The position numbers were made by a program, and so were the translations under genes. Below are positions 11,850-63,073 of a DNA stretch of 64,000 nt, one piece after another. Below the pieces are notes generated by a model. The model saw nothing but the letters and a program-made list of their open reading frames with translations. It did not search any database and had not been told where the DNA came from. Numbering within the stretch: position 1 is the stretch's first letter; each line of letters opens with the position of its first letter. The stretch is from Anarhynchus alexandrinus (taxonomy: Eukaryota > Chordata > Aves > Charadriiformes > Charadriidae). The stretch lies in NCBI GenBank assembly GCA_008711295.1, contig VUYV01000189.1, forward strand, positions 853,876 through 917,875, in the 5' to 3' direction.

Positions 11850-14644
11850 GCCTCTCGGCTCTGCTACCGCTGAAGTTGCGCTGACGCCAATAAAGGCTGT
11901 AACCGTGCTGAGCCAAATCCTGGTTTTGAACTGTTGCCTTAGTTTATTGAATACCTTAAGGTGAATGTTTTCATCAGATAGCTGGTCTCACATTTGATTC
12001 GTGTGCAAAACAATCCCGAGGGGCATTGCTTTAAATGCAAGCAAAACAGCTTTTCTGAAGTGAAGCTCAATCCATAAAATTAACTTTCCCAAAGCACTAA
12101 ATTATCAAGAGAAAAATGACAATCATCCCTACATTTAGCAACCTTAGCATCACATCAGGACACCAACCGCTTCCCAGAACTCCTCCTTTTAGCTTGGGAT
12201 CGAGGTGCCGGAGGAACCCGCTGCACAGCTCTGTGCCAACAGCTGCAGAAAGAAGCAGTTCTGTGCGGTGAATTTTGAGCTTTCCTGAGCTTTGGCCCAC
12301 TGATGGAGTTGCAGAGGGTACTCGTTTCGATGGCCCCCGACCCCGCAAGGCACCAAAAGACAGCCATCGTCCCGTAAGTGGGATGCGTTTATGCAGATCT
12401 TAAAAGCTACGTTAAATGGGAAGACTACTACAGAAAAAAAAGAAAACAAAAAAGACAACTAGCAAATAAAATGTTTCACTGAAAACTTTAAAAGCATCTC
12501 TTTCCAATTCTGTTTAACATTTGAGTTGCACACAAGAACAAAGTTCTTCAGTCCTGCTCAACACCACTATCTGCTGCTTCATTACATCCAGAGTAACTCG
12601 TTATGTGAAGATACAGGAAGACTCTGGGAAACCGTGTTGGAAAGACATTTGAAGTGACATTTCCACCTTTTGGGTACAACAAAATCCTGCACCATCAATT
12701 CTCCTTTCAGTTTCCGTGTTGGCTGGAAACTAACCTCCTGTCAGAGACCATCCTTCTTGGCAGCAGCCAGAGGGAAGACCCAGAACAACGGGGACCTCCT
12801 GGCGGTCATAAATTACTTACTTATCCCTCCAATTCTACAGTTAACTCTACTAGTGCAAATCTCAGCTCTCAGAACTGCCAATAGCAATTCCAGAAATGCA
12901 TTTTGTAAAGGCTCTGCCCTCTGATTTGTGCTCTGCTATGGAATCAAAAAATCCCACCATTAAAAAATTATTATAACCAAGTAATTTATCAATGACACCT
13001 CACTGGCAGGGGGCTGTTGAGAGAGGTACTGTATTCCCTTTCACTCGCAAAAAACAGAGTAGTCTACTCTGCCATGCAAGAAAGTGAGGATTGAGGGAAG
13101 CGAAGATTCAAAAAAATACTTCTTTCAGAACTGAATCCACGGAAGATCACATCAGAAATAAATCAAAGGAAACTGAAATGCATATATTCTTTAAAAAGCT
13201 GAAAAGAAAAGTCTGAACGAATTCTTTCAAGCAGAAAAACAAAAGCAAAACCAGTATGTGCATGTGGGAGGAAGGGATGATAGTTCTAGACTTTTCCATC
13301 TCTTTAAATGTCTTTGTCTCCTTACTTCTTACGTGCTGCAAAAGAGAAACTGTCGTGGAAGCCCTCCATTGAGTTAACATTTATTCCATGAATACAGTAG
13401 ATGTGGGGGAAAAGCCATTATGAAAGAAAAAGGCACAATCAAATAGATTTCATTATTATTGCCTCACGGAAAATCTGTCTTCTTTTTGGGCTCCTCATAG
13501 TCTCATTCCTGTCAGCTCACAGCAAGAGTGGAGCAGTAATCCTTTGGGAAAAAAACGAAGTGCCAAATACACATTGGGATTACTCGTTGCACAGTGATGT
13601 TAAAGAAGATTAAATCTGTAAAATACTACCGAATGTCCTGAACATTTTTTAGGAGTATCAGAGTCAGAATAGCTCATGAATATGAAACAAACCCAAGCTA
13701 TACTCCGCCGCCTTTCGGTTAAAAATATTATGAAATTCTCTTGCCCATAGACTGCTGTCCCACCCCTCACCCACACCACAGTCTCTTCAGGTACTTAACA
13801 GTGAAAAACAGCGCTCGATGGAAGCAGAACAAATCAAATACTTCACAAATATCTCATCTGTTGCAGAGCACCTTCATGTCCCTGCACTCCCGAGGTTTCC
13901 TGTGCACTGCTGGAATTAAAGGCTGCTGCTCTCCTCCTGGTGCATGTACCTTCTACGCCCCAAAACAAACTTTGCTAGGAGACACAGGAGCCTTTAAGTG
14001 CTTTAAATAGGGCTTTAAAAGCACTTAAAACCTAAAAATAATTTTCTAATAGCGACAATTGTGTTCAGCCCGCGTGAGCCCATGTACTCACGCGCCAACA
14101 GCACAGCAAAGCCTTCAGAACCAGTTCAAGCGAACTGTTCAGAACAAACTTTTTTTTCTGGAATCAGTCAGTTCCTAAGAAATTTCTGAGGACGCTCCCG
14201 CACACGTTGCCATCCACCTGAACGGCAGTAGTTAGCCTTTGTAAATATTTCATCAAAAGGAAAACCACGAGAGAATTGTAGCGATGTGAGCACGGCAAAC
14301 GCGCTCTTCCCTTCCAACGAATGTGCAGCACGGTAAACACAGCACTACGTGTCACTACGTGACACAGTGCATTAATAGCTGCAAACAGACATTAAACAGT
14401 AAGTAAAGCCCTCATATATATGTTGAGGGGAAAAAAATACACATTTAAAAAATCAAATGTGACTGAGAACTATAAAATACGTAATTAAGATACAAGGTAT
14501 GCAAAAAAAAAATCTGCAAAAGAACTTCCCCTGTGTGTTACAGGATTGTATTTTTGTGGGTTTTTCCCAAGAAAGCTCCTCATAACAGTAAACTGTCTGT
14601 AACGGATCCAGTGGTAGAAATATTATTCCGAGTTAGCCTAAGAG

Positions 14645-14800
14645 AGCACAGGCGAACGCTCAGGCGGCGGCGATGAACAAAGGCTGCTTTCATCCCGAAG
14701 CTTTCGTGACCTGTGAAGTCTGCCTGAGCAGGGGCTGCCCGCGCAGCGGCGCTCGCCAAGGCAGAAGCGTTCCGCAGCGGGAAACAACGTCACCCTCCAA
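14645..14800. other. Small CpG-rich patch 4, intergenic
   Basis: A short GC-rich interval with GGCGGCGGCG near 14663 and several further CpGs lies about 0.7 kb beyond the predicted PLOD2 polyadenylation site. No gene is recognised. Confidence 0.4.
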
Positions 14801-15458
14801 CCGTTAGCCCGAAACGCAGAAAAGCTGACAGTGTAGAGAAAGAGAAATGAAGGGAAAGCGAAGAACTCTGTGAACAGCCACTCCTTTTCACGCCAGCCCA
14901 CGTTAGTACATTATCGAAGGTACCACGTTTTGATGGATTTGCTTCAGCGTAACTTGAGTACGGTTAAAACCCACTCCTCAAAACAGGGAAATAAACAGAC
15001 ACACTTATTTCTGGTAACAGAATAACCTCCGCACTTCTCTCCCAATCCTTTCAGCTCCAAACAAAGCTTCTGTTTAGGAAACGCGATATAAAGCTTCTTC
15101 AATAATTAGCAGGTAAAAAGTGAACTACTGTCTAAATCATCAAAAAGCCTCTGTATAGAAGAGGACAGAAAAAGAGGTACAGAAAACCAGAAACCTCCCT
15201 CCTGCTGGGGTCGTTCCGAAAGTGTAATGCACTTCCAGCAGCGTACACAGGCACCAACTCACATCCGAAATAATCTGAAGAGTAACAGAGCAAATAAGCC
15301 AAAAACTGACACTTAAAGAAACCTCCTATTTAAATATATCTACAATTCCTTTAAAAATATCCATCAATAAATACGATTTCTGTAAGAACGATGTCAACAC
15401 GCGAAGAAACTACCTCATACAGTCAAGTAAAAGCTGCAAGATTAATTTTAAATTACCC

Positions 15459-15464
15459 TTTATT
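15459..15464 (-). terminator. Distal AATAAA polyadenylation signal of PLOD2
   Basis: The plus strand reads TTTATT, so the transcript carries AATAAA about 1.05 kb after the stop codon. Cleavage would be expected near 15440. Confidence 0.5.
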
Positions 15465-15911
15465 TTTCACAAGTTTTTCCAACACGTTGTGCATTTTGGC
15501 ACGGTAGACTTTGAGATAGTTTGCTTCAAGTTTCTTTAAATTACAAACAGTAGATACAGTAGGAATATTTTAAACCGATTTCTTTAAAATAAAAGGCAAG
15601 TTGAGACCCTTAGCTTTAAAATACAGACTGCCACAATTTCCTTTTCCTGACACAAAATTCAAGTAATTTTAAGAGTAGAAAACCGTCTTTATAAAACATC
15701 CTATTATGAAAATTTACCAGCGTTCTGAAAATAAACACCAAATTTCCAGTATCAATTGGGTGCAATTACACATTTAGAAAAATAACTCATTTTAAATGAA
15801 GGTCACTTGGTGAAGAAAAGCAAATTTTCAACAGGATGAGCTTTTCAACCAAATGATAAACCATTTTTTCTTAGCTAAATTATTAAATCCTTGCTCCGCA
15901 TTCGCAACAAA

Positions 15912-15917
15912 TTTATT
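15912..15917 (-). terminator. Proximal AATAAA polyadenylation signal of PLOD2
   Basis: The transcript strand carries AATAAA about 0.6 kb after the stop, flanked by A/T-rich sequence. Its use would shorten the 3' UTR by about 450 nt. Confidence 0.4.
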
Positions 15918-16511
15918 TTTTCTTCTAAAGGTGTACACTTCAATATTGAACATGAATTAAGAAAACAGGCTGCTGAGATGTTTTCCCTTCGATGTATACT
16001 AGCACACGGAATTATTGCTTATCCCCAACAACTGTATGCAAGATTCACTCGATTTTGGTTTTATGCTGGGTTTTCCAATTGGTTGGTACCGAATATACAC
16101 ACACCACAAAAACTTTGGCTGTGTCACTTTACTGAATGAAAACCACAATGAATTTTTCAGATCACTTCGTATCGAGGGTTGTTTGGGGTTTTTTCCACAA
16201 AGAAATGGATTAATTATAAAATGCTTTTCCATTTTTCCTCCTTACCTACTTTTTAAGACAGCAGAATGGAAAAATAAGCAGGACATGTTTACTTTGTGAC
16301 TCAAGGCTCAGAGCAGATATTGAGAAATCTTCAACAATTTTAGAACATTTTCTTTTTTTCATTCTTTTAGCCCAAAGTAACTGTGCTGTCTAGGAACGGT
16401 AACTTAAAAGTTTCTTTTATCACCGTCTTCCAGAAGAAATCTATAAATAAATGTTTATGTAAAGAATCAAACACTGCTGAAGAGGGCAAAAAAAAATTTA
16501 AAAAAATAAAA

Positions 16512-55401
<38,890 letters not shown>

Positions 55402-57052
55402 CTGAGGGAGAAAGAGGAGGAACGTGTATTAATAACAAAAAAAATGCACTGAACAGCACAGGATCAGGGGGTTTATGACTTGCCCGCATCTCATTCAAAG
55501 GGAGGAGGCAAAAACACTGTCATATTATAGGCATGAGACATTGCCAAACAAGAACCGCCATGGAGAAGGGTGCTGCATTTAAAATTATCCTCAGGAAGAG
55601 GAAGCAAAGAAATCTCTCTACTCTGTAAACAACTAGCTCAAGACATGAAAACAAAGCTAGTATGACTACTAGACAGGAAGGAATCTTCAAAACATAAATA
55701 ACTTATTTACTTTTCAGTCTGAGCTGATCCTACAACCTCTTATCACAGGACTGGATGGTACCAGAGAACTTCACTCAACTTCAGTAACTCCCCTGAAAGC
55801 AAGCAGTTCACATTCCTCATGAAAACAGGGCGGAAAAAAACAACCATGGAAAACGGTCCCCCGACAGTGCTTTTAAGTCCTTGGGCAGAGACAAAAGAGT
55901 AAGGTTGGGGTTTTTTTATTCAGAGCCTCTGTAAATTATAGCAGTGCTAATTTTGCCCTCTTACTGCATGCAGGCAAATGACCGTGCAACCAATTTCCTT
56001 TTCACATCCCAGGGTTTTTGACATAGTTCAAACAAGGCCATGAATTCCCACTAAACAGCTTCCCAATTAAACTACTGAACAACATTCAGCACCCTATGCA
56101 ATGTGCTGCGTAATCAAGGTACATAATTCAAAGCTATGAGAAAGACAGTACCCTTATCCAACCTCAAATGTTTAATCAGACCAGCCCGGATCTCAGAGCG
56201 CACTGCAGTTCCCCAATTTGGTCGGAGTTCAAGCAGCAGCTGCCCTCTAAACAGAGCCCATGAGATCAATCATTACAAGAAAGTAAAATTAATAGACTCT
56301 AATGAGCATTCCAGACACAGTGCCTGTTGTTGATTCACTTTCCCAAAAAACATCCTCTGGGTTTATCTTCACCAGCACAGTAACATGTGCTAGAAGTGGC
56401 TGCTGTGAAAATTATTCCCATTAACCCTTCAGCCTTGTCCACCACCACAGACTGAGCAGCCCTCAGGCACCCAAAATGTTGTCCTAAGTGTATTCAAATA
56501 AATCGCTGCTTGCCTTTTTTTTTATTATTATTTGACACCAGCAAAATTAACACACAAGCTGATGATCTGCTTCCCACTTTGCAGAAGAAATGCACCTTGC
56601 AAGTTACTCCTGTGACGCCCTGCAGCCACGTGCCAGGACACTTCAAGCGTACCAATCCTCGGTCAAGCAAAAATACCTGTAGGAGCACAGGCAGAGTTTG
56701 CAGAGCAACAGAAAAACCACATGTTCTAATGAAATGCAAGTCTGTCTAAAATAGCCACAGCAGGCAAACTATGGAGACTGGTCTCAGGAGGCAGATATTT
56801 TTTCCACTGAAATAAGGCTTAGATTCAGCACTAGTCAGCCGGTCGCTTCCACGAACACTCCTCCCAAGTCAGACAGCGGCCTGGCTAGCCCATCCTCAGC
56901 AGCAGCTATAACCGCGTACATGACAAAGAGCAAGGACAAGATACGCACATATGATGATTTCTCTGCTCTTTGTACCAGTCTGTTTGTGTGTTTTCCTGAC
57001 CTGGGTAGGGCTTCCACATATTCCGAAACACTGTCCACTTCGTGATGTGGGC

Positions 57053-57766
57053 TGGGCGGGGAATGGCTGGAGAGCAGCCCTGAGGAGAAGGACCTGGGGG
57101 TGCTGATTGACGAGAAGCTCACCATGAGCCAGCAATGTGTGATCGCAGCCCAGAAGGCCAACCGCATCCTGGGCTGCATCAGCAGAAGTGTGGCCAGCAG
57201 GGCGAGGGGGGGGATTCTGCCCCTCTACTCCACTCTCGTGAGACCCCACCTGGAGTACTGCGTCCAGCTCTGGAGTCCCCAACAGAAGAAGGACATGGAC
57301 CTGCTGGAGGGGGTCCAGAGGAGAGCCACGAGGATGCTGCGAGGGCTGGAGCACCTCTCCTATGAGGAGAGGCTGAAAGAGTTGGGGCTGTTCAGCCTGG
57401 AGAAGAGAAGGCTCCGGGGAGATCTTATTGCGGCCTTCCAGTCCCTAAAGGGGCTACAGGAGAGCTGGGGAAGGACTTTTTACTGGGGCATGGAGTGATA
57501 GGACGAGGGGGAATGGCTTCAAACTGGAAGAGGGCAGGTTTAGATTGAACATTAGGAAGAAGTTTTTCACTGTGAGGGTGGTGAGGCACTGTCCCAGGTT
57601 GCCCAGAGAGGTGGTTGAGGCCCCATCCCTGGAGGTGTTCAAGGCCAGGCTGGAGGTGGCCTTGGGCAGCCTGGGCTGGTGGGAGGTGTCCCTGCCTATG
57701 GCAGGGGGGTTGGAACTCGATGATCTTCAAGGTCCCTTCCAACCTAAACCATTCTATGATTCTATG
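57053..57766 (+). mobile_element. CR1 LINE fragment F, 5'-truncated, putative intron 1
   Basis: This is the longest CR1 copy in the window, about 710 bp. An open stretch at 57100-57498 encodes the C-terminal end of the CR1 ORF2 reverse transcriptase (L-I-D-E-K-L-T-M-S, then [13 protein letters not shown]). It ends at ATTCTATGATTCTATG near 57751-57766. It is not a host gene. The intact remnant and closeness to fragment A suggest a relatively young subfamily. Confidence 0.96.
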
Positions 57767-59370
57767 TTGCTCTCACCCAGTCACCCCTTGAACTGAGGTA
57801 ACCTTCAAGCACTGACAGCACCACGTGCGCATTACCTGCTCCACAAAGGAGATTCCTCTGTGCCTTGAGCAGGGCTCCTCCAGTTTTTGTTTGACACAGG
57901 CCAAGTTCTTCAAGTACAGACAACGTCTCTACCTGCCCCCCTCACCACACACAATTGCAGATTTCTCTCACATTTTGCCACAGCAGTTTTTTGGGGTTGG
58001 TTTGGGGGGTTTTTTTGGCCAACAGTCCTAGTGAAAATTTTAACTACTGGCTCTACTGAACCAGAATGACACTCCTGCAATGCAATACACAGCAAAGAAG
58101 GAACTGGAAATACTTGCAGTGCTTCAACCAACTCAACTTGAACACCCAAAAATCCATCTTTTTCCTCACTTAAGTGCTAGCAGTCTGCTGTAGGCAAGAA
58201 TCAGAAGAAAATCCCATGAGTACATCTCAGAAGGGCAGGAGGAACTCCACAGAGGATTCCAGTGCAATGCGTTCACAGACACGCTGACTCACAGATAGAC
58301 ATAAACACAGCAGTAATGGTTCAGCACCTTCAAAATCATTTATCCTAAAGGTCACGCAATCTAAAGTAATTCTACAGAAGTCACCACAGAATGAATAAAG
58401 AACATGATATCTTAGACTATGACTAAAACAGAACTGAAGACAAAAGATATGATTTTTCTCTATGGAACACATTAAGTTATGATTAATTTTTTGTTCAAGC
58501 ACTGCCTTTTGAAATCAGAGGGAACTGGAAAAATGTGATCATACCAGACTGCACCATCAAGCCAAGTGAATTCATTATTGAAAGTTTCCTAGGTGACCAG
58601 TCAAGCACTGACTATAACCGCGGAATTTCGTTTGGGGTAGACATATTTCACACCTACCTCTTCCTGAGAAATGCTAACAGCAAGGATTGCAAAAATCTGT
58701 ACTTGACAACATGATGTAAATGACAAAATGTGGAATGCATCAGATTCCTCCCGTAGTCACTAAGTCAAAGAAAGTATTAAATCAACGTACAAGTACAGTT
58801 TGGCAAGCAAAAAATAATCTACTATTCTTTATGGGATAGTGTTACTCTCTTTTAATGGAACCCACAGTAATTCCACCTACACACTGCTCATGTATTTCAA
58901 GATTCACTATGGAGCCTGGTATGTTACTTGACTTTTCTAGAATAGGAGGAAAGAGAATGATGTGCCAAATCATAAGGGATTTCAACCTGAGCTATATAAA
59001 ACGAAGAAAGCTGAGCAGACAAATAATGCAGTTTATATTGATATGAGACTGCAAGAGAACCCGTACTACCCTCCCAGCCAATGAAGCAATCTCAGCAGGC
59101 TGCCTGAGTCAGGTTTGCAGGCAGCCACAGAACAAACAGGAAGCTATTTTTATAAAGGTATTATTCACATTGGAAAAGTTTTCTTTTTGGCATACTTGCC
59201 AACGGTCGATTTTTTAAAATTACAGATCAAGAGGTTTAAAAGGCTTTATTTCCATGCCTCTGCTGCACCACAGAGTTTTAGGTGCATGTGGTACTTAAAT
59301 AATTTTTAAGTGCAGCCGAAATGTAATTATAGCATTTAGAGTCCATTTCGAATTAGAGTTTCTTTATAGA

Positions 59371-59470
59371 CTTTTTAGTTTTTGTTGTTTGGGTTTTTTT
59401 TGTTTTGTTTTGGTTTTTTTTTTTTTTGGGGGGGGGGGGGGTGGTTTGGGTTTGTTTTGTGGGTTTTTTT
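59371..59470. repeat. T/G low-complexity run with G14
   Basis: One hundred bases are almost only T and G on the plus strand, including 14 consecutive G at 59428-59441. Further G3 runs follow in the same strand. Confidence 0.9.
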
Positions 59471-60049
59471 AAGAAGCACTCTGTCTGACCGAAGAGCAGA
59501 GCATCATGCTTCTATTCAGTCTATAGTGTGTATGGAGCGACAATGCAAAGCGCATGCAATGCTAAATACCCTCTATAATGTGACAGGGTAACATCAACCA
59601 AATGAGGAAAGCAGCACTCTTCTCTTCTAGCTAGAAAGACTTTACCAAAATATTAATGTAATTCCTGTAGGCTGCTGTGACTTTATTTAGATGTGAGTGA
59701 CAGCTTACACCAGTTTTACTGGCAGAGATCCACTAAGCGTAGCATGGGAGATATTTGTTTCTTCCGGTGAAAGCGAGTACAGAGAATGCTTCTGACCACC
59801 AAATACTTCTGCTATTTTTTTTTAACCTTTGAACTTCATTCACTTTGAAAAAAATCTATTCTTTGTTTGCTACATTTCGGTATAACAAGCCCTCAGAACA
59901 CTTGTTCTATTTGTGTCTAGTACCACAAATCCAAAGTGACTTTCATGAACTCTCACGAGTGTCAATGTGCAATACGACGCAGATCTCAGGGGAACAAGTC
60001 TATCCAAGTGCGATTCCCGTTTCAGGATGTGCTCGGCTACACCTACCTT

Positions 60050-60400
60050 AGCTGCAGCCACCCCCGGCGTCCCTGCTGTGCGGAGCAGGTTTGGTCCCAC
60101 AAAGAGCCCTGCCAGCGAGAGGTTCCGCGCAGCCCCAGAGCCCTTACCGCGGGCTGTCGCAGGCGACTGTCGCGCCGAGAGGCTGAGTGAGTGGCCCAGA
60201 GCCCCCAGCAGCATCGCTGTGCCGGCTCCAGGGCTCCAGCTGTGCGACGAAGACCCAGGCGCAGCCGCGGAAAGCCGTCTGCAATTACTCAGACCCCAAG
60301 TTACCACTGTGGCCCGGCACTCCCCAGCAAGCAAGCCGCAAAATTCTCAGTCTTCGCGAGAACCCCGCGATGAATTCTAGCTGCAGCAACGCTGTTCCTG
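60050..60400. promoter_or_regulatory. PLOD2: CpG-rich block, candidate PLOD2 promoter / 5' UTR
   Basis: This is the densest CpG cluster within 10 kb upstream of exon 2. By eye there are over twenty CpG dinucleotides between 60060 and 60300, against few in the surrounding intron-like DNA. It overlaps the candidate first exon. No TATA box is evident upstream of the ATG, as is usual for CpG-island promoters. Confidence 0.45.
60148..60214 (-). CDS. PLOD2: Candidate PLOD2 exon 1 (start codon and signal peptide)
   Basis: Within a CpG-rich block the minus strand has an ATG at 60212-60214 with G at -3. No other ATG occurs for about 150 nt upstream. It opens 22 codons beginning M-L-L-G-A-L-G-H-S-L-S-L-S-A, then a single G and a strong G|GTAAGG donor. 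The phase matches exon 2 exactly and would rebuild its Asp codon. The hydrophobic stretch could be a short signal peptide, but it is weak and contains a His. I cannot align it with any known PLOD2 N-terminus. The real exon 1 may instead lie beyond the right edge. Confidence 0.38.
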
Positions 60401-60528
60401 CTTCACCACCCCCTTTGGCACAGACCCCTGCCCTGCCCTCCACCCAGGCGCCTGCCCTAAGAAGCTCTGCTGTACGGTCTTACATATAGACTTGAGCCAT
60501 CCAGTTTCTTAAGGCTGACTATCCCACT

Positions 60529-60551
60529 CACGCGAGGGGATGAATACACGC
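60529..60551 (-). promoter_or_regulatory. Two GCGTG hypoxia-response-element-like cores
   Basis: On the minus strand GCGTG occurs at 60529-60533 and 60547-60551, 18 bp apart and about 320-340 nt upstream of the candidate start codon. (A/G)CGTG is the HIF-binding core, and PLOD2 is a known hypoxia-induced gene. The motif is short and may be a chance match. Confidence 0.3.
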
Positions 60552-62701
60552 TCTCGGTGATATTTTCCAACAAACAGTAACAGCATCCTCAACATGCAAA
60601 CATATATGAAACCAGGGACACAGCAGGCGGTCACAGCCCTCCACACTTGCAGGGCACTGGGATGCCGCAGAGGGTGCGGGCTGCCCGGCAGGGCTGGGCT
60701 CCCCCGGCAGGCAGCCGGCCAGAGGCAGCTCGGCACTCACTGCAGGGGATTACCAAGCCTGGCATTTATTTCCACAAGTAAAGACAGTTTGTGTAAAAAG
60801 GAAATGCAAATCCCATACTGAAGTTCAACGGGAAGGCATGACAAAAAAAAAAAACAAACCCAAAGATCTCTGAAGAGCTTCATGCGCGGTATGAGGGTGC
60901 TGAAGTTACCAGCGTGCACTTATTCCAGTCAGCTTTCTGATAGTTACTTTCCCAGAACAGCTGTTCTGTTTTGAAAACAAGCCTGAGAGAGCACGCGTTT
61001 GGCCAAGAAAAGTATATCCAGTGACAAACAGAATTCCTTTTTACATGCAAATTAGGAAACCTTTTAGCACTCAAGTTGTGAAAGACAACACTGCACATAG
61101 AGCGCACACAACGTATTAGGAAATCCAACGAAGGTTTATCAAAACATCTCACTCTTTTACTTAATCTTTTGTGCTGCTACCATCAGGGACCTGACTGCAT
61201 CATAAATATTTATTTCCAGAAATGAGAACTATAAACCAGAGCCTTTGTCTTCAGCGAATTGCCTGGCGAGGTCTCAGCCGGGATTTGCCACGGCAGGACT
61301 GCTTTAAGTAGCCCTGACCTCTCTCCTTGTACCTTGGCAAGGAAGTAGGCGAGGAACTGCACTCATTCCTCACACACCCACACGGTTCTTATTTATCTTG
61401 AATGAACATTGACAGAGATTACTACATAATTTCTACCAAGGGTGGCGGGCTCTGGTACAGCAGCTTCAGAGCAGCCAAAGCTGAGGACGTTGCTCACAGC
61501 CACGCGGGAGCCGGCATTTAGTCCTCGGACACAAGTACCACGGACTTCTCCGGAGCAGGAGTGAGCTGCAAGATCAAAGGAGACAACTGTGCATGGTAAC
61601 ACGTTACTAAAATCTCCCTCCATCTTTAAAACTAGTGTCTTATAATGGTAAACAAATGATGTTTGGTTCCTGGAATATGGTTTTATCCATGTTCTAGTAT
61701 CTACATAAAACAGTCTACTTTCCCGTTTGCAGACACGTCACCCAAAACTGCTCAACAGAGCAACAACTGTGCATCAACCCCTCCATTAAATGAGCAAAGA
61801 GACGTACAGTTTCAAAATAATTCATCAAAGGTTTCCAGCAAGCAAATAAACAAGTTGCTAGAGATCATGGAAAAAGCTAGGGAGCTGGAAACATACTAGG
61901 AATCCCTCCATGGATTTTAAAAAAATAAAATAAAATACATCCACACTGTCAAAGAAAGGTCAGGCAGTAACCTTGGCAGGGATCTGCGTGACCTTAATCT
62001 AAGGCATAGGCTGGGCAGGTACCTGGAAGAGAAGATGCATGAGATGGATACCTGGAATAGGCACACGGATGCATCTGAGCCCATTAATTAAGCTATGTAA
62101 TTGTGCCTATTGTTATGTCTCCTGCATCTCTGGAGACGTGGAAGACCAACAGGGTACAGTTTCCCATTTGAAAAAACAAAACACAAAAAAAACACCCACC
62201 AAAAAAAAAACCCCAACCCACCCACGGACTGGATTTAGCTTGCCTTTACACCACACAGGAGCACACTTCATCACTGGAGAGACACACTAAAGCACAACAC
62301 AACGGAAAAAGTACTTTTGGCCTGGATTCCTCCCGTCACACTTCCAGAGCACAGTAATAAGGAACGTTCAAAAGCAAGCTGAACTGAGAAGTAGTTGTCA
62401 GAGTGACTAAACAACCCCAATTAACTGCAGACTTCTGATTGCATTTCCGCTATTATTTATTGTTTCCACAGATTAACTGTTAAAAGAAAAAAAACAAATC
62501 AAAGGGGAAAAAAAAACTTGTTTGTTTTTAGATTAAAGTTTCCAGTACGCCTGTTACTTTCGAAGGCAAGCAACCTACTCCATGTATAATCATCTCAAAT
62601 TTTTGAGTATGGACTTGGCCATGCCACTTTCCCTTCCAACTTCTGTACTCAGCCAGTAACGAGAAGGTGAACTAGAAGAATCGTCCTCAACAAGTTCATA
62701 A

Positions 62702-63073
62702 AGTCATAGAATGATTTACCTTGGAAGGTAAATCTACCTTAAAGATCTTCTAGTTCCAGCCCTCCTACCATGGGCATGGACACCTCCCACCAGACCAGGT
62801 TGCTCCAAGCCCCATCCAGCCTGGCCTTGAACACCCCCAGGGATGGGGCAGCCACAACTTCCCTGGGCAACCTGGGCCAGTGCCTCACCACCCTCAGAGT
62901 GAAAAATTTCTTCCTGATATCTAATTAAAATCTCCCCTCCTCTAGTTTAAAGCCATTACCCCTCGTCCTATCAGTACATGCCCTTGCAAAAAGTCCCTCT
63001 CCAGCTTTCTTGTAGGCCCCCTTCAGATACAGGAAGGCTGCTATAAGGTCTCCCTGGAGCCTTCTGTTCTCTA
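62702..63073 (-). mobile_element. CR1 LINE fragment G, 5' flank
   Basis: A reverse-oriented CR1 3' portion, about 370 bp, starts at a single degenerate ATTCTATGA terminus. The minus strand retains L-E-N-R-R-L-Q-G-D-L-I-A-A-F coding remnants with interruptions. It is more diverged than fragments A and F. Confidence 0.92.

Larger units (their letters stand above)
9761..15439. other. Intergenic DNA downstream of PLOD2
   Basis: No gene is recognised. It contains a perfect 9-bp-stem hairpin at 11825-11849 and CpG patch 4. The rest is unremarkable AT-rich sequence. Confidence 0.6.
15440..16511 (-). other. PLOD2: PLOD2 3' UTR (extent inferred)
   Basis: About 1.07 kb of AT-rich minus-strand sequence follows the stop codon. 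Two AATAAA polyadenylation signals occur, at 15912-15917 and 15459-15464. The distal one would give a UTR roughly the size I recall for mammalian PLOD2. The end point is an estimate, about 20 nt past the distal signal. Confidence 0.6.
55402..60147 (-). other. PLOD2: PLOD2 intron 1 (5' limit tentative)
   Basis: The acceptor CTCCCTCAG next to exon 2 is certain. The donor depends on the candidate exon 1. The interval contains CR1 fragment F and a T/G-rich run with 14 consecutive G near 59.43 kb. No other exons are recognised. Confidence 0.6.

Noticed and set aside
57100..57498. 132-codon open frame that looks like a real protein
   Set aside because: It is the C-terminal reverse-transcriptase tail of CR1 fragment F, a 5'-truncated transposable element, not a host gene.
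60528..60740. Minus-strand open frame M-S-A-E-L-P-L-A-G as an alternative PLOD2 exon 1
   Set aside because: It lacks a hydrophobic signal-peptide core and I saw no donor in the phase needed by exon 2 at a suitable place.
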